This document shows positions 5,458-5,990 of a stretch of DNA of 5,990 bases, piece after piece (positions within the stretch are counted from its first letter, which is position 1; each line of letters starts with the position of its first letter). The DNA is from a bacterium. Its GTDB lineage: Bacteria > Electryoneota > RPQS01. The notes under the pieces are model-generated. The model searched no databases, had not been told where the DNA came from, and worked only from the letters and a program-made list of their open reading frames with translations. The stretch spans positions 1-5,990 of the forward strand of contig JAQTRJ010000152.1 in NCBI GenBank assembly GCA_028711875.1, written 5' to 3'. Both the position numbers and the translations under genes were made by a program.

Positions 5458-5990
5458 ATGTTCAGACCCGCCGAGCGCAAGCTCTTTCAACGACTTACTC
5501 CCTTTCTGACGATCGCCGCCACTATGCTGTGCGTTGCAAGTAGCCCGTTGGCACTCCGCAACGAGTTGCAGGCGCAAAACCTGTCGGCGGAATCCATCAA
5601 CACGTTCGCCAAGACGGATTCGCTGCTTTTGACGGTGTATAATCCGAAAGTCAGCCCCGGAAAAGGCACGGGTTGGAAACCGTTCAACCGGATGCGTTGG
5701 TTTCTCGGCCAGCGGGCATCGGAAGACGGAGACGTTCCGCAGGGAGCGCGGATGCGCGCCTGGGAAGAGAAGCGGGCGAGCCGCGACCGCACGCCGTCTC
5801 TCGACGAAAACTGGACGTGCATCGGCCCGACCAACTACGCGGGGCGGATTATCGCGCTGGCATGGCACCCCACGAACACGAGTATCATCTACGCCGGATC
5901 GGCCTCGGGCGGTCTGTGGAAAACGACCAACTCGGGAACGAGCTGGACGCCCATGACCGACGATCTGCCGAGTCTGGCGGTCGGTTCGGT
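5458..5990 (+). CDS. N-terminal part of a secreted BNR/Asp-box propeller protein (continues beyond window)
   Basis: The frame runs from ATG 5458 to the right edge without a stop (177 codons visible). An in-frame TAG at 5440-5442 means no start further upstream is possible. Residues 1-32 are signal-peptide-like: basic MFRPAERK, hydrophobic FLTIAATMLCVASSPLA. A linker of about 85 residues follows, with KGTGWKPFNRMRWFLGQR (69-86), a pattern I associate with large secreted FCB proteins that precede their propeller with an aromatic/basic stretch. The propeller begins at WTCIGPTNYAGRIIALAWHP (119-138), then SIIYAGSASGGLWKTTNSG (142-160) and TSWTPMTDDLPSLAVGS. TTNSGTSW is an Asp-box-like turn with Asn in place of Asp. 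The style resembles sortilin/Ycf48-type BNR propellers. A T9SS tail is expected past the window but not seen. Its leader is unusually structured. Confidence 0.85.
   Translation, partial: MFRPAERKLFQRLTPFLTIAATMLCVASSPLALRNELQAQNLSAESINTFAKTDSLLLTVYNPKVSPGKGTGWKPFNRMRWFLGQRASEDGDVPQGARMRAWEEKRASRDRTPSLDENWTCIGPTNYAGRIIALAWHPTNTSIIYAGSASGGLWKTTNSGTSWTPMTDDLPSLAVGS

Overview
The window most likely comes from an uncultured member of the FCB superphylum (the Bacteroidota/Chlorobiota/Ignavibacteria-like lineages and related candidate phyla). Two complete proteins carry a signal peptide and a C-terminal domain typical of type IX secretion system (T9SS) substrates: the classical YPNPFNPSTTI...GREVATL...GIYFYRV...KMVLMK-like pattern in one, a more divergent SPNPTTG...NILGQRV...G.YFV.V...KIIL in the other. 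A third secreted protein begins at the right edge. Two of the starts have strong Shine-Dalgarno sequences, which is unusual for Bacteroidota proper and hints at another FCB lineage. This placement is inference from protein style, not from a marker gene.

Layout, all genes on the + strand: 1-210 is the C-terminal tail of a membrane protein resembling TauE/SafE sulfite exporters. After 11 nt comes purC (222-1106), SAICAR synthase of the roughly 300-residue yeast ADE1-like type. After a further 39 nt comes 1146-2576, a secreted beta-propeller-like protein with a T9SS-type tail. An 817-nt gene-free stretch (2577-3393) follows. It holds an 8-bp periodic CTGAAANN tract, a candidate terminator, three hairpins in a row, a 35-bp tandem repeat and an AT-rich leader. 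Then 3394-4710 encodes a secreted modular protein: a carboxypeptidase-regulatory-like domain, two copies of a domain of about 95 residues separated by a Gly/His-rich linker, and a T9SS tail. A second gene-free stretch of 747 nt (4711-5457) is packed with inverted repeats and a 48-bp tandem repeat. It ends in a leader whose hairpin overlaps the ribosome binding site of the last gene. That gene (5458 to the window edge) starts a secreted protein with BNR/Asp-box-type propeller repeats.

Functionally only purC is a housekeeping enzyme. The three secreted proteins are probably cell-surface or extracellular products with no enzymatic function that I can read from sequence. I see no defence system, CRISPR array, transposase, tRNA or rRNA. 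The most unusual content is in the two intergenic stretches: a pair of palindromes sharing one core but with compensatory stem changes, which bracket about 390 bp, and the leader of the last gene, where two alternative hairpins compete for the same bases.
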